A stretch of DNA of 5,235 bases, taken from positions 1-5,235 of the forward strand of contig JAHEXO010000205.1 in the NCBI GenBank assembly GCA_023252065.1, read 5' to 3'. The number at the start of each line of letters is the position of its first letter. Position 1 is the stretch's first letter. The DNA is from Nocardioides sp. Its GTDB lineage: Bacteria; Actinomycetota; Actinomycetes; Propionibacteriales; Nocardioidaceae. Both the position numbers and the translations under genes were made by a program. Below, one piece after another: positions 1-5,235 of this stretch. Below the pieces are notes generated by a model. That model saw nothing but the letters and a program-made list of their open reading frames with translations. It did not search any database and was not told where the DNA came from.

Positions 1-1
1 C

Positions 2-1324
2 GACGAGATCGAGTGGATCCCGGCGCACATGAAGCACCGTTACGACAACTGGGTCAACGGCCTCAACGGCGACTGGCTGATCTCGCGGCAGCGCTTCTTC
101 GGCATCCCGTTCCCGGTCTGGTACCCCCTCGACGGCGACGGCGAGCCCGACTATGACCACCCGCTGCTGCCCAGCGCGGCCGAGCTGCCGGTCGACCCGT
201 CCACGCAGGCCCCGCAGGGGTACGACGAGGACCGGCGCGGCAAGCCCGACGGGTTCATCGGCGACCCCGACGTGATGGACACCTGGGCGACGTCGTCGCT
301 CAGCCCCCACATCGCGGGCGGCTGGGAGCGGGACGACGACCTCTGGCAGCGGGTCTTCCCCTACGACCTCTGCACCCACGCCCACGACATCATCCGCACC
401 TGGCTGTTCAGCCGGGTGGTCCGCGCCCACTACGAGAACCACACGGTCCCGTGGCGCCACGCCCTGATCTCCGGGTTCATCGTCGACCCCGACCGCAAGA
501 AGATGTCGAAGTCCAAGGGCAACGTCGTCGTCCCGACCGACATCCTCGAGCGGTACGGCGCCGACGCGGTCCGCTGGCGGGCCGCCATCGGTCGCCCGGG
601 TCTCGACTCGCCGTTCGACGAGACGCAGATGAAGGTCGGACGCCGGCTGGCGATGAAGGTGCTCAACGCCTCGAAGTTCGTGCTCGGCAACGTCGGCGCG
701 ACCGACCCCGACCCGGCTGCGGTGACCGAGCCGGTCGACCGCGCCCTCGTCGCGCGGCTGACGGGCGTCATCGAGCGGGCCACCGCCGGCTTCGACGCCT
801 ACGACTACACGACGGCGCTCGAGGCGACCGAGAAGTTCTTCTGGGAGTTCTGCGACGACTACCTCGAGCTGGTCAAGGAGCGGGCCTACCACGAGGGCGG
901 CGGCGCCGACACCGCGTCGGCCCAGGCGACCCTGGCGCTGGCCCTCCACGTCCAGCTCAGGCTGCTCGCCCCGATCCTGCCCTACGTCACCGAGGAGGTC
1001 TGGTCGTGGTGGCAGCCCGGGTCGATCCACCGGTCGGCGTGGCCGGAGGTCTCCGACCTCGGCGGCGTCGAGGGTGACCCGACGATGCTCGACGCCGTGG
1101 CCGCCGCGCTGATCGGCATCCGCGGGGCCAAGTCGCAGGCCAAGGTCTCGATGCGCCACGAGCTCTCGGCCGTGGAGTTCCGTGGGCCGCAGGCGCTCCT
1201 CGACGCGGTCCGCCTCGCCGAGAGCGACCTGATGCGCGCGGGGCGCGTGACGGCCGCGCCGACCTACGTCGTCACCGACGACGCGGAGCTGAGCGTCACG
1301 GCGACCGTCGCGCCGGAGGCCTGA
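2..1324 (+). CDS. valS: Valyl-tRNA synthetase, C-terminal half (partial, open at left edge), archaeal-like type 2
   Basis: Class I aminoacyl-tRNA synthetase that charges tRNA-Val with valine in the cytoplasm. The reading frame is open from base 2 to a TGA at 1322-1324, giving 440 visible residues, about half of a normal ValRS. The HIGH motif and the editing domain lie off the left edge, so the ATG at 29 is internal and not the start. Seen here: the end of the catalytic domain, with [18 protein letters not shown] near residues 24-41, the [14 protein letters not shown] stretch, HDIIRTWLF, and the KMSKS ATP-binding loop at 500-514 (residues 167-171). An anticodon-binding helical domain follows, including [18 protein letters not shown] and [16 protein letters not shown]. 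The [10 protein letters not shown] form, in place of the bacterial RQLWWGHRIPAW, marks the type 2 (archaeal/rickettsial-like) subclass. The protein ends without the long C-terminal coiled coil of E. coli-type ValRS. Only two cysteines are visible, so no zinc knuckle is evident. Product identity is certain; the subclass comes from recalled family motifs. Confidence 0.97.
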   Translation, partial: DEIEWIPAHMKHRYDNWVNGLNGDWLISRQRFFGIPFPVWYPLDGDGEPDYDHPLLPSAAELPVDPSTQAPQGYDEDRRGKPDGFIGDPDVMDTWATSSLSPHIAGGWERDDDLWQRVFPYDLCTHAHDIIRTWLFSRVVRAHYENHTVPWRHALISGFIVDPDRKKMSKSKGNVVVPTDILERYGADAVRWRAAIGRPGLDSPFDETQMKVGRRLAMKVLNASKFVLGNVGATDPDPAAVTEPVDRALVARLTGVIERATAGFDAYDYTTALEATEKFFWEFCDDYLELVKERAYHEGGGADTASAQATLALALHVQLRLLAPILPYVTEEVWSWWQPGSIHRSAWPEVSDLGGVEGDPTMLDAVAAALIGIRGAKSQAKVSMRHELSAVEFRGPQALLDAVRLAESDLMRAGRVTAAPTYVVTDDAELSVTATVAPEA

Positions 1325-1333
1325 GCCCAGCGG

Positions 1334-1483
1334 TCAGCGGTGAGTGGCGGCCGGCCGGGACCATGCGATGTGCTGGCCGTGGTCTTCTGCGGCCTGGCTG
1401 CGGACCGAGGTCACCAGCAAGATGGCAGCGATGATCGCGACGACGATGAACGCCGCCAACGGACCCCTGCGGTCGGCCCCCAC
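1334..1483 (-). CDS. Small single-pass membrane protein, function unknown
   Basis: I do not recognise a named family. From a GTG at 1481-1483 the frame encodes 49 residues. A short charged head (GADRR) is followed by an uninterrupted hydrophobic segment at about residues 8-27 (PLAAFIVVAIIAAILLVTSV), then a polar tail with Gln, Glu, Asp and His. The two arginines before the helix suggest an N-in, C-out orientation. I chose this start because GAGGGGGG (1491-1498) lies 7 nt upstream, a good Shine-Dalgarno distance. The frame continues up to another GTG at 1543 (69 aa), but that one has no visible ribosome site. By my hand count 42 of 48 sense codons after the start end in G or C, as expected for a real gene in this genome. 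Its stop is 9 bp from the valS stop and the two genes converge. It lies downstream of clpX on the same strand, about 160 bp after the clpX stop, so it could have its own promoter. It could be a chance frame, because it has no family support that I can name. Confidence 0.55.
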   Translation of the reverse strand: MGADRRGPLAAFIVVAIIAAILLVTSVRSQAAEDHGQHIAWSRPAATHR

Positions 1484-1575
1484 GGACGTGCCCCCCTCAA
1501 GGACCCAGTGACGGTGAGCGGTCAGTGTGGCGGGCCGATCCACAGCACGGCGAGCCCGACGGCCTGATCGCCGAT

Positions 1576-1593
1576 GAAATGACCCGGAAATGA
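1576..1593. repeat. Two direct copies of GAAATGA, 11 bp apart
   Basis: GAAATGA occurs at 1576-1582 and 1587-1593, with starts 11 bp apart, about one DNA turn, so both copies face the same side of the helix. The second copy runs into TGATCA, a 6-bp palindrome at 1591-1596. The patch is AT-rich against a very GC-rich background and lies between the clpX hairpin and the start of the small membrane gene. It could be a protein-binding site for that gene. I recognise no known regulator, and two 7-mers could be chance. Confidence 0.35.
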
Positions 1594-1607
1594 TCAGTTG
1601 GGACTAG

Positions 1608-1622
1608 CCCCGATGATCGGGG
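1608..1622 (-). terminator. Hairpin downstream of clpX, possible terminator
   Basis: CCCCGA (1608-1613) and TCGGGG (1617-1622) form a 6-bp GC-rich stem with a 3-nt loop. On the clpX strand it begins about 19 nt after the clpX stop. A second short stem, CCCGG/CCGGG at 1628-1640, lies between it and the stop codon. No run of T follows, so this is not a classical intrinsic terminator. Actinobacterial terminators often lack the T-run, so the role is plausible but unproven. Confidence 0.4.
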
Positions 1623-1641
1623 TGGAACCCGGGGCCCGGGG

Positions 1642-2925
1642 TCAGGCGGACTTCTTCTTCTTCGCCTCGGACTCGCGCGGCACCAGGGTGGGCGCCACGT
1701 CGTCGACGACGACCTCCTCGGTGACGATGACCTTGCCGATGTCGTCGCGCGACGGCACGTCGTACATCACGTGGAGGAGCACCTCCTCGAGGATCGCGCG
1801 GGCGCCACGGGCGCCGGTGCCACGCTCGAGCGCGCGTACGGCGACGGCGCGGATGGCCTCGGGGGTGAACTCGAGCTCGACGTCGTCGATCTCGAAGAGC
1901 TTCTGGTACTGCTTGACGAAGGCGTTGCGCGGGACCGTGAGGATCTCCATCAGAGCCTCGACGTCGAGCTTGTTGACCGTGGCGATCATCGGGAGCCGGC
2001 CGATGAACTCGGGGATCAGGCCGAACTTGGTCAGGTCCTCGGGTCGCACCTGCGCGAACAGGTCGTCGGCGTCACGCTCCTCGACGCCCTTGACCTCGGC
2101 GGTGAAGCCGAGCGTCTTCTTGCCGACGCGCTGCTCGATGATGTGCTCGAGCCCGGCGAAGGCGCCGCCCACGACGAACAGGATGTTGGTCGTGTCGATC
2201 TGGATGAACTCCTGGTGGGGGTGCTTGCGGCCGCCCTGAGGGGGCACCGAGGCGGTGGTGCCCTCGATGATCTTCAGCAGGGCCTGCTGGACGCCCTCAC
2301 CGGAGACGTCACGCGTGATCGAGGGGTTCTCCGCCTTGCGGGCGACCTTGTCGATCTCGTCGATGTAGATGATGCCGGTCTCGGCCTTCTTGACGTCGTA
2401 GTCGGCGGCCTGGATCAGCTTGAGCAGGATGTTCTCGACGTCCTCGCCGACGTAGCCTGCCTCGGTCAGGGCCGTGGCGTCGGCGATCGCGAACGGGACG
2501 TTGAGCATCCGGGCCAGGGTCTGGGCGAGGTAGGTCTTGCCACAGCCGGTCGGGCCGATCACGAGGATGTTGGACTTGGCGACCTCGACCGACTCCTCCT
2601 TGGAGTGCTTGGCCGACGTCGGGCGGAGCCCCGCCTGGACGCGCTTGTAGTGGTTGTAGACCGCGACCGCGAGGGTCTTCTTGGCCCGCTCCTGGCCGAT
2701 CACGTAGGAGTTGAGGAACTCGAAGATCTCGCGGGGCTTGGGCAGCTCCTCGAGGCTGACCTCGCTGCCCTCGCTGAGCTCTTCCTCGATGATCTCGTTG
2801 CAGAGGTCGATGCACTCGTCACAGATGTAGACGCCGGGACCGGCGATGAGCTTCTTGACCTGCTTCTGGCTCTTTCCGCAGAACGAGCACTTCAGCAGGT
2901 CGCCTCCGTCACCGATACGTGCCAC
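1642..2925 (-). CDS. clpX: ATP-dependent Clp protease ATP-binding subunit ClpX
   Basis: AAA+ unfoldase that recognises degrons, unfolds the protein with ATP and threads it into ClpP in the cytoplasm. The 427 residues match the usual family length. Seen in order: a four-cysteine zinc-binding domain (C13, C16, C35, C38); a Walker A motif GPTGCGKT at 124-131; the pore loop GYVG at 157-160; a Walker B motif ending in D189-E190; the second pore loop RKH at 233-235; the ClpP-docking loop LGF at 272-274; an arginine finger at R310; and the sensor-2 arginine R373 in GTGARGAR. The tail ends in a lysine cluster (KKKKSA). The start is GTG at 2923-2925, with GGAGG at 2936-2940 as ribosome site, 10 nt away. 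The N-terminus [16 protein letters not shown] is typical of actinobacterial ClpX. It follows clpP2 by 169 bp and may have its own promoter. Residue 331 is Val in LTVPRNAF, where I recall Glu or Lys in several homologues; I see no sign that it breaks the protein. Confidence 0.99.
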   Translation of the reverse strand: MARIGDGGDLLKCSFCGKSQKQVKKLIAGPGVYICDECIDLCNEIIEEELSEGSEVSLEELPKPREIFEFLNSYVIGQERAKKTLAVAVYNHYKRVQAGLRPTSAKHSKEESVEVAKSNILVIGPTGCGKTYLAQTLARMLNVPFAIADATALTEAGYVGEDVENILLKLIQAADYDVKKAETGIIYIDEIDKVARKAENPSITRDVSGEGVQQALLKIIEGTTASVPPQGGRKHPHQEFIQIDTTNILFVVGGAFAGLEHIIEQRVGKKTLGFTAEVKGVEERDADDLFAQVRPEDLTKFGLIPEFIGRLPMIATVNKLDVEALMEILTVPRNAFVKQYQKLFEIDDVELEFTPEAIRAVAVRALERGTGARGARAILEEVLLHVMYDVPSRDDIGKVIVTEEVVVDDVAPTLVPRESEAKKKKSA

Positions 2926-2938
2926 GGGCGGTCATCCT

Positions 2939-2967
2939 CCGGTTCAGACCGGCCGAGGTGGGCCGGT
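2939..2967 (-). promoter_or_regulatory. clpX mRNA leader with two mutually exclusive hairpins near the ribosome site
   Basis: On the clpX strand, ACCGGCC (2961-2967) can pair with GGCCGGT (2948-2954) across a 6-nt loop, giving a perfect 7-bp stem that leaves the GGAGG ribosome site (2936-2940) free. The same 3' arm also contains CCGGT (2948-2952), which can pair with ACCGG (2939-2943) across a CTGA loop. That second stem covers the first two bases of the ribosome site. The pairings are read directly from the sequence. A regulatory role is inference, and the longer stem should be the more stable one. Confidence 0.35.
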
Positions 2968-2994
2968 GCACTGCTGGGGGGAGAGCTTCTTTCG

Positions 2995-3030
2995 ACGGTA
3001 CCTGTTCTGGACCGCTTTGGGAGCATCCCA
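2995..3030 (-). promoter_or_regulatory. clpX: Possible clpX promoter: TACCGT -10 with an inverted repeat at the -35 position
   Basis: TACCGT at 2995-3000 (read on the - strand) fits the actinobacterial TANNNT -10 pattern and would start a transcript near 2988, with a leader of about 60 nt. There is no TTGACA-like -35. In its place the inverted repeat TGGGAGCATCCCA (3018-3030) covers the expected -35 position. Such an arrangement is common where a regulator binds over a weak -35. Support is only the match to a loose pattern plus position in front of a gene that many actinobacteria transcribe separately from clpP1P2. Confidence 0.35.
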
Positions 3031-3062
3031 CCATGGATCTTTGCCTGAGTGGCCACCCGTTC

Positions 3063-3080
3063 CCCGGCAGACGCGCCGGG
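3063..3080 (-). terminator. Hairpin after clpP2, possible terminator or attenuator
   Basis: CCCGGC and GCCGGG form a perfect 6-bp stem with a 6-nt loop. It begins 14 nt after the clpP2 stop codon on the same strand. No T-run follows. It may end the clpP1-clpP2 transcript, reduce read-through into clpX, or stabilise the 3' end of the mRNA. Confidence 0.4.
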
Positions 3081-3094
3081 TCGGGGCGGACCGC

Positions 3095-3703
3095 TCAGAC
3101 CAGGGCTGGGGCTCCCGAGCGGGAGTTGAGCACCGCGTCGATGAGGCCGTACTCGACGGCCTGCTCGGCGGTGAGGATCTTGTCGCGCTCGATGTCGCGG
3201 GAGACCTCGTCCTGGTCCTTGCCGCTGGCGTCGGCGAGCATCCGCTCGAGGAGCCCACGCATCCGGATGATCTCGTTGGCCTGGATCTCGAGGTCGGAGA
3301 TCTGGCCACCGGTGCCCTCGGTGTAGGGCTGGTGGATCAGGATCCGGCTGTTGGGGAGCGCGAGCCGCTTGCCCGGCGTGCCGGCTGCGAGGAGGACCGC
3401 GGCCGCGGAGGCGGCCTGGCCCAGGCAGACGGTCTGGATGTCGGGCTTGATGAACTGCATCGTGTCGTAGATCGCGGTCAGCGCCGTGAACGAGCCACCG
3501 GGGCTGTTGATGTAGATCTGCACGTCCTGGTCGGGGTTCATCGACTCCAGGCAGAGCAGCTGGGCCATCACCGCGTTGGCGACGTCGTCGGAGATCGGCG
3601 TACCGAGGAAGATGATGCGGTCCTCGAAGAGCTTGCCGTAGGGGTCGATCCTGCGGAAGCCGTAGGACGTCCGCTCCTCCCACTGGGGGATGTAGTAGTT
3701 CAT
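3095..3703 (-). CDS. clpP2: ATP-dependent Clp protease proteolytic subunit ClpP2
   Basis: Serine peptidase subunit of the Clp protease (family S14), 202 residues, a normal length. The catalytic triad is complete: Ser99 in GQAASAAA, His124 in ILIHQPY and Asp174 in IERDKI. INSPGGS at 65-71 and AIYDTMQFI mark the family. Assignment as ClpP2 rests on its second place in the operon next to clpX and on the GQAASAAAVLLAAG and YTEGTGGQ forms, which differ from the [11 protein letters not shown] form of its partner. In Actinobacteria the two ClpP paralogues form a mixed 14-mer of one ClpP1 ring and one ClpP2 ring, and in studied species ClpX docks on the ClpP2 face. The start is ATG at 3701-3703 with GAGGA at 3711-3715, 7 nt away; this ribosome site overlaps or abuts the clpP1 stop, so the two genes are probably co-translated. 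Confidence 0.97.
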   Translation of the reverse strand: MNYYIPQWEERTSYGFRRIDPYGKLFEDRIIFLGTPISDDVANAVMAQLLCLESMNPDQDVQIYINSPGGSFTALTAIYDTMQFIKPDIQTVCLGQAASAAAVLLAAGTPGKRLALPNSRILIHQPYTEGTGGQISDLEIQANEIIRMRGLLERMLADASGKDQDEVSRDIERDKILTAEQAVEYGLIDAVLNSRSGAPALV

Positions 3704-3716
3704 GGGTGCGTCCTCA

Positions 3717-4349
3717 CTATCGGGCCGGGCGGCCCTCGTCGGCAGCCTCGCTGGCGCTGGTGATCACGTGGTCGATGAAGCCGTACTCGAGCGCCTGCTG
3801 AGGGGTGAACCAGCGGTCGCGGTCGGAGTCGAGCTCGATCTGCTCCACGCTCTGACCGGTGTGCACTGCCTGCAGCTCGGTGAGCTGCTTCTTCAGCAGG
3901 AGGCTCTGCTCGGCCTGGATCTTGATGTCGGAGGCCGAGCCGCCGATGCCGCCGCTGGGCTGGTGCATCATGATCCGCGCGTGGGGCAGGGCGTAGCGCT
4001 TGCCCTTGGCGCCGGCGCAGAGCAGGAACTGCCCCATCGAGGCAGCCAGGCCCATGCCGACCGTGGCGACGTCGCAGGGGATGTAGTTCATCGTGTCGTA
4101 GATCGCCATGCCGGCGTCGACGGAGCCACCGGGACTGTTGATGTGGAGGAAGATGTCGGTCTTCGGGTCCTCGGCGGACAGCAGCAGGAGCTGGGCGCAG
4201 ATCGCGTTGGCGTTCTGGTCGCGGACCTCGGAGCCCAGGAAGATGATCCGCTCCTTGAGCAGCCGCTGGTAGATGTGGTCGTCGAGGCCGTAGCCGGCTC
4301 CTCCCCCGTTCAGCTGCGGGGACTGCGGTGTGGGCGAGTAGTCGTTCAC
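3717..4349 (-). CDS. clpP1: ATP-dependent Clp protease proteolytic subunit ClpP1
   Basis: First ClpP paralogue of the operon, a serine peptidase that pairs with ClpP2 to make the ClpP1P2 chamber. From the chosen start it has 210 residues. The triad is intact: Ser104 in GLAASMGQ, His129 in IMMHQPSGG and Asp178 in [19 protein letters not shown] (69-80) and AIYDTMNYI are family signatures. About 20 residues rich in Pro, Gln and Gly precede the folded core and could be a cleaved propeptide, as in other ClpPs. The frame is open up to a GTG at 4383-4385, 12 codons earlier. I prefer GTG at 4347-4349, giving MNDYSPTPQ, because a TAGGGT -10 element sits 7 nt upstream, as in leaderless actinobacterial genes; AGGG in the same place could also serve as a weak ribosome site. 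The TAG stop is 13 bp before clpP2. The trigger factor gene that usually precedes clpP1 in this phylum is not here. Confidence 0.97.
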   Translation of the reverse strand: MNDYSPTPQSPQLNGGGAGYGLDDHIYQRLLKERIIFLGSEVRDQNANAICAQLLLLSAEDPKTDIFLHINSPGGSVDAGMAIYDTMNYIPCDVATVGMGLAASMGQFLLCAGAKGKRYALPHARIMMHQPSGGIGGSASDIKIQAEQSLLLKKQLTELQAVHTGQSVEQIELDSDRDRWFTPQQALEYGFIDHVITSASEAADEGRPAR

Positions 4350-4356
4350 GTCTGCG

Positions 4357-4362
4357 ACCCTA
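4357..4362 (-). promoter_or_regulatory. clpP1: clpP1 promoter -10 element (TAGGGT), probably leaderless
   Basis: TAGGGT on the - strand fits the TANNNT -10 consensus. It is followed by exactly 7 nt and then the GTG at 4349, so transcription would begin at or within one base of the start codon. This layout is typical of leaderless mRNAs in Actinobacteria. The expected -35 region (about 4380-4385) reads GTGGAA, not a good housekeeping match, which fits a promoter that needs an activator. Confidence 0.45.
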
Positions 4363-4390
4363 GCCGTAACGACCGACGCTTCCACGCGGA

Positions 4391-4400
4391 AGGGGCCCCT
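4391..4400. repeat. Perfect 10-bp palindrome AGGGGCCCCT
   Basis: Self-complementary 10-mer that directly abuts the ClgR-like box on its clpP1 side. It could be a dyad site for a regulator. GC-rich palindromes are not rare at this base composition, so the functional claim is weak. Confidence 0.3.
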
Positions 4401-4417
4401 GTTCGCCGACAGCAGAT
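4401..4417. promoter_or_regulatory. ClgR-like operator upstream of clpP1
   Basis: GTTCGC-CGACA-GCA matches 8 of 9 defined bases of the GTTCGC-N5-GCG site described for ClgR in Streptomyces. It also fits the core CGC-Y-N-A-N-R-GC of the corynebacterial form. It is an imperfect dyad: the second half reads GCAGAT where GCGAAC would be perfect. Its centre, 4409, is about 60 bp upstream of the inferred clpP1 start site, a usual place for a class I activator. ClgR is a known activator of clpP1P2 in Actinobacteria. The match is by eye and clgR is not in this window. Confidence 0.5.
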
Positions 4418-4421
4418 TCGT

Positions 4422-4431
4422 CCCTGCAGGG
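4422..4431. repeat. Perfect 10-bp palindrome CCCTGCAGGG after the hydrolase stop
   Basis: Self-complementary 10-mer beginning 3 bp after the hydrolase stop codon. As RNA it would give only a 3-bp stem with a TGCA loop, so it is a poor terminator. It could be a protein site or chance. Confidence 0.25.
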
Positions 4432-4434
4432 CGG

Positions 4435-5235
4435 TCAGTCGAGCCAGGTGCGCAGCGCGGTGTGCACCTCGGGATGGTTCAGCAGGTCGAGGTGCCCGGT
4501 GGCGGGCAGGTGCAGCTCGTCGGCACCGGGGAACAGCCCCGGCTGCCTCCTCCCACGGCCATACGCCGACGGCTGCCGCACCAGCAGGTCGCCGAGGAAC
4601 CGGCTCACGGGGTGGTACGGCGAGCGGGCCAGCGTCGCCGAGACCAGGTGGTAGCGCGCGTGCGGGAGCGGCGGCACCTCCTCGCCGAGCCCGTGCACCA
4701 GGTCGTGCACGCCGGCGGAGCGCTGGTCGAGGATCCGGCCGAAGGCCGCCGTCTCGGGGAGCCGGGCCAGCGCCCGGGCACCGTGTCCGACGCCTCCGGC
4801 GAGCGGCGCCCCCAGGTGGGGTGTGCCCAGGGTGACGACGTGGGCGACCCGAGCGGTCCACGGCTGCTCGTCCTCCAGCGCGACCGCGCAGGCCGCCCGC
4901 AGCAGCAGGCCGCCCATCGAGTGCCCGACCAGCGCGAGCCGGTCGACGGCGGCCGGCCACGCGGCGACCAGGTCGCGGAGGAGTGCGGCCAGGGCCACGC
5001 CGTTCTCGCGCACGCCGAGCCCGGTGTTGGCGCGCAGCAGCACCGGGGTCCAGCCCAGGGCGGCCAGGGTCTCGGCGTACGTCGCACCGACGTCGGCGCG
5101 CCGGCGGTCGAACGCCGACTCGTTCTCCGAAAGCCCGTGCAGGAGCACCGCGACCCGTCCGGTGGCCGAGGGGAAAGCGGCGGCCAGCGCGGCCGGGTCG
5201 GCGGACACGTCCCGTCCGTCGCGTCGTACGGCGAG
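4435..5235 (-). CDS. Alpha/beta-hydrolase, esterase/lipase type (partial, 5' end beyond right edge)
   Basis: Probable serine ester hydrolase; the substrate is unknown. The visible part is 266 residues and ends with a TGA at 4435-4437. Seen in order: a strand-turn [15 protein letters not shown] (His-Gly at about 5134-5139) that forms the oxyanion region; the nucleophile elbow LVGHSMGG with its Ser codon at 4918-4920; a [11 protein letters not shown] stretch typical of lipases with a Thr-Pro-His turn; HDLVHG; and a C-terminal [11 protein letters not shown] whose first His (4492-4494) is the best catalytic histidine. I could not settle the acidic residue. A GTG at 5206-5208 could be a start, but the frame stays open to the edge ([10 protein letters not shown] before it) and homologues I recall carry an N-terminal region, so I treat the gene as cut. 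No signal peptide or membrane segment is visible in this part. It runs in the same direction as clpP1, 85 bp before it, but the clpP1 promoter signals suggest separate control. Confidence 0.85.
   Translation of the reverse strand, partial: LAVRRDGRDVSADPAALAAAFPSATGRVAVLLHGLSENESAFDRRRADVGATYAETLAALGWTPVLLRANTGLGVRENGVALAALLRDLVAAWPAAVDRLALVGHSMGGLLLRAACAVALEDEQPWTARVAHVVTLGTPHLGAPLAGGVGHGARALARLPETAAFGRILDQRSAGVHDLVHGLGEEVPPLPHARYHLVSATLARSPYHPVSRFLGDLLVRQPSAYGRGRRQPGLFPGADELHLPATGHLDLLNHPEVHTALRTWLD

Noticed and set aside
451..1077. + strand frame inside valS
   Set aside because: Arg-rich shifted reading of valS, with no motif.
1340..1567. + strand frame of 75 codons between valS and clpX
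   Set aside because: Asp/Arg/Gln-rich with no ribosome site noted, and it is the opposite strand of the hydrophobic small protein, which has better support.
1771..3048. Long + strand open frame (425 codons) opposite clpX
   Set aside because: It is the mirror of clpX: Leu/Asp/Val/Gly-rich with no domain, a common effect of high GC. clpX has every family motif on the other strand.
3010..3095. GGACCGCT repeated at 3010-3017 and 3088-3095
   Set aside because: An 8-bp direct repeat 78 bp apart, one copy touching the clpP2 stop codon; most likely chance.
2892..3683. - strand open frame of 263 codons in another frame through clpP2 and into clpX
   Set aside because: Arg/Pro/Gly-rich out-of-frame reading of clpP2; it runs through the clpP2-clpX gap and has no recognisable fold.
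4368..4383. GGAA and GTT upstream of clpP1 as a SigR/SigH-type stress promoter
   Set aside because: The two elements are only 9 nt apart; that class needs about 16-20.
4383..4385. Upstream GTG as the clpP1 start
   Set aside because: It would lie upstream of the predicted -10 element and adds 12 residues ([12 protein letters not shown]) that do not look like a ClpP N-terminus. It cannot be fully excluded if transcription begins further upstream.
3702..4835. Long + strand open frame across clpP1 and the hydrolase
   Set aside because: It crosses two well-supported genes and their control region, and becomes Arg/Ala/Gly/Pro low-complexity sequence in its second half.
1..5235. Novel defence, mobile or CRISPR system
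   Set aside because: No repeat array, transposase, integrase, toxin or nuclease motif on either strand; the locus is conserved housekeeping.

Overview
This is a GC-rich window from a high-GC actinobacterium. The ClpX N-terminus (zinc finger of the [19 protein letters not shown] type), the paired clpP1-clpP2 genes, the frequent GTG starts and the nearby valS all fit Actinobacteria. The closest impression is Nocardioidaceae/Propionibacteriales, from recall of family sequences and not from a search.

Layout. (1) Positions 2-1324, + strand: the C-terminal half of valyl-tRNA synthetase, cut by the left edge and of the archaeal-like (type 2) subclass. (2) 1325-1641: a 317-bp stretch that probably holds a 49-aa single-pass membrane protein on the - strand (1334-1483), a pair of GAAATGA repeats, and a GC hairpin that may end clpX transcription. 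(3) 1642-2925, - strand: clpX, complete. (4) 2926-3094: 169 bp with a possible terminator for clpP2, a possible clpX promoter, and an mRNA leader that can form two competing hairpins next to the clpX ribosome binding site. (5) 3095-3703 and 3717-4349, - strand: clpP2 and clpP1, 13 bp apart, a two-gene operon read clpP1 then clpP2. (6) 4350-4434: the clpP1 control region, with a ClgR-like operator, a TAGGGT -10 element placed for a leaderless start, and two perfect 10-bp palindromes. (7) 4435-5235, - strand: an alpha/beta-hydrolase of the esterase/lipase kind, whose 5' end lies beyond the right edge.

How the genes work together. ClpP1 and ClpP2 are expected to form the mixed ClpP1P2 tetradecamer typical of Actinobacteria. 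ClpX is the AAA+ unfoldase that docks on it through its LGF loop and feeds it substrates. The ClgR-like box upstream of clpP1 fits the known ClgR control of clp genes in this phylum. ValS and the hydrolase are neighbours with no evident link to proteolysis.

I found no mobile element, CRISPR array, RNA gene or novel multi-gene system. The window is mostly a conserved housekeeping locus. The parts that deserve a second look are the small membrane protein, the clpP1 control region and the clpX leader.
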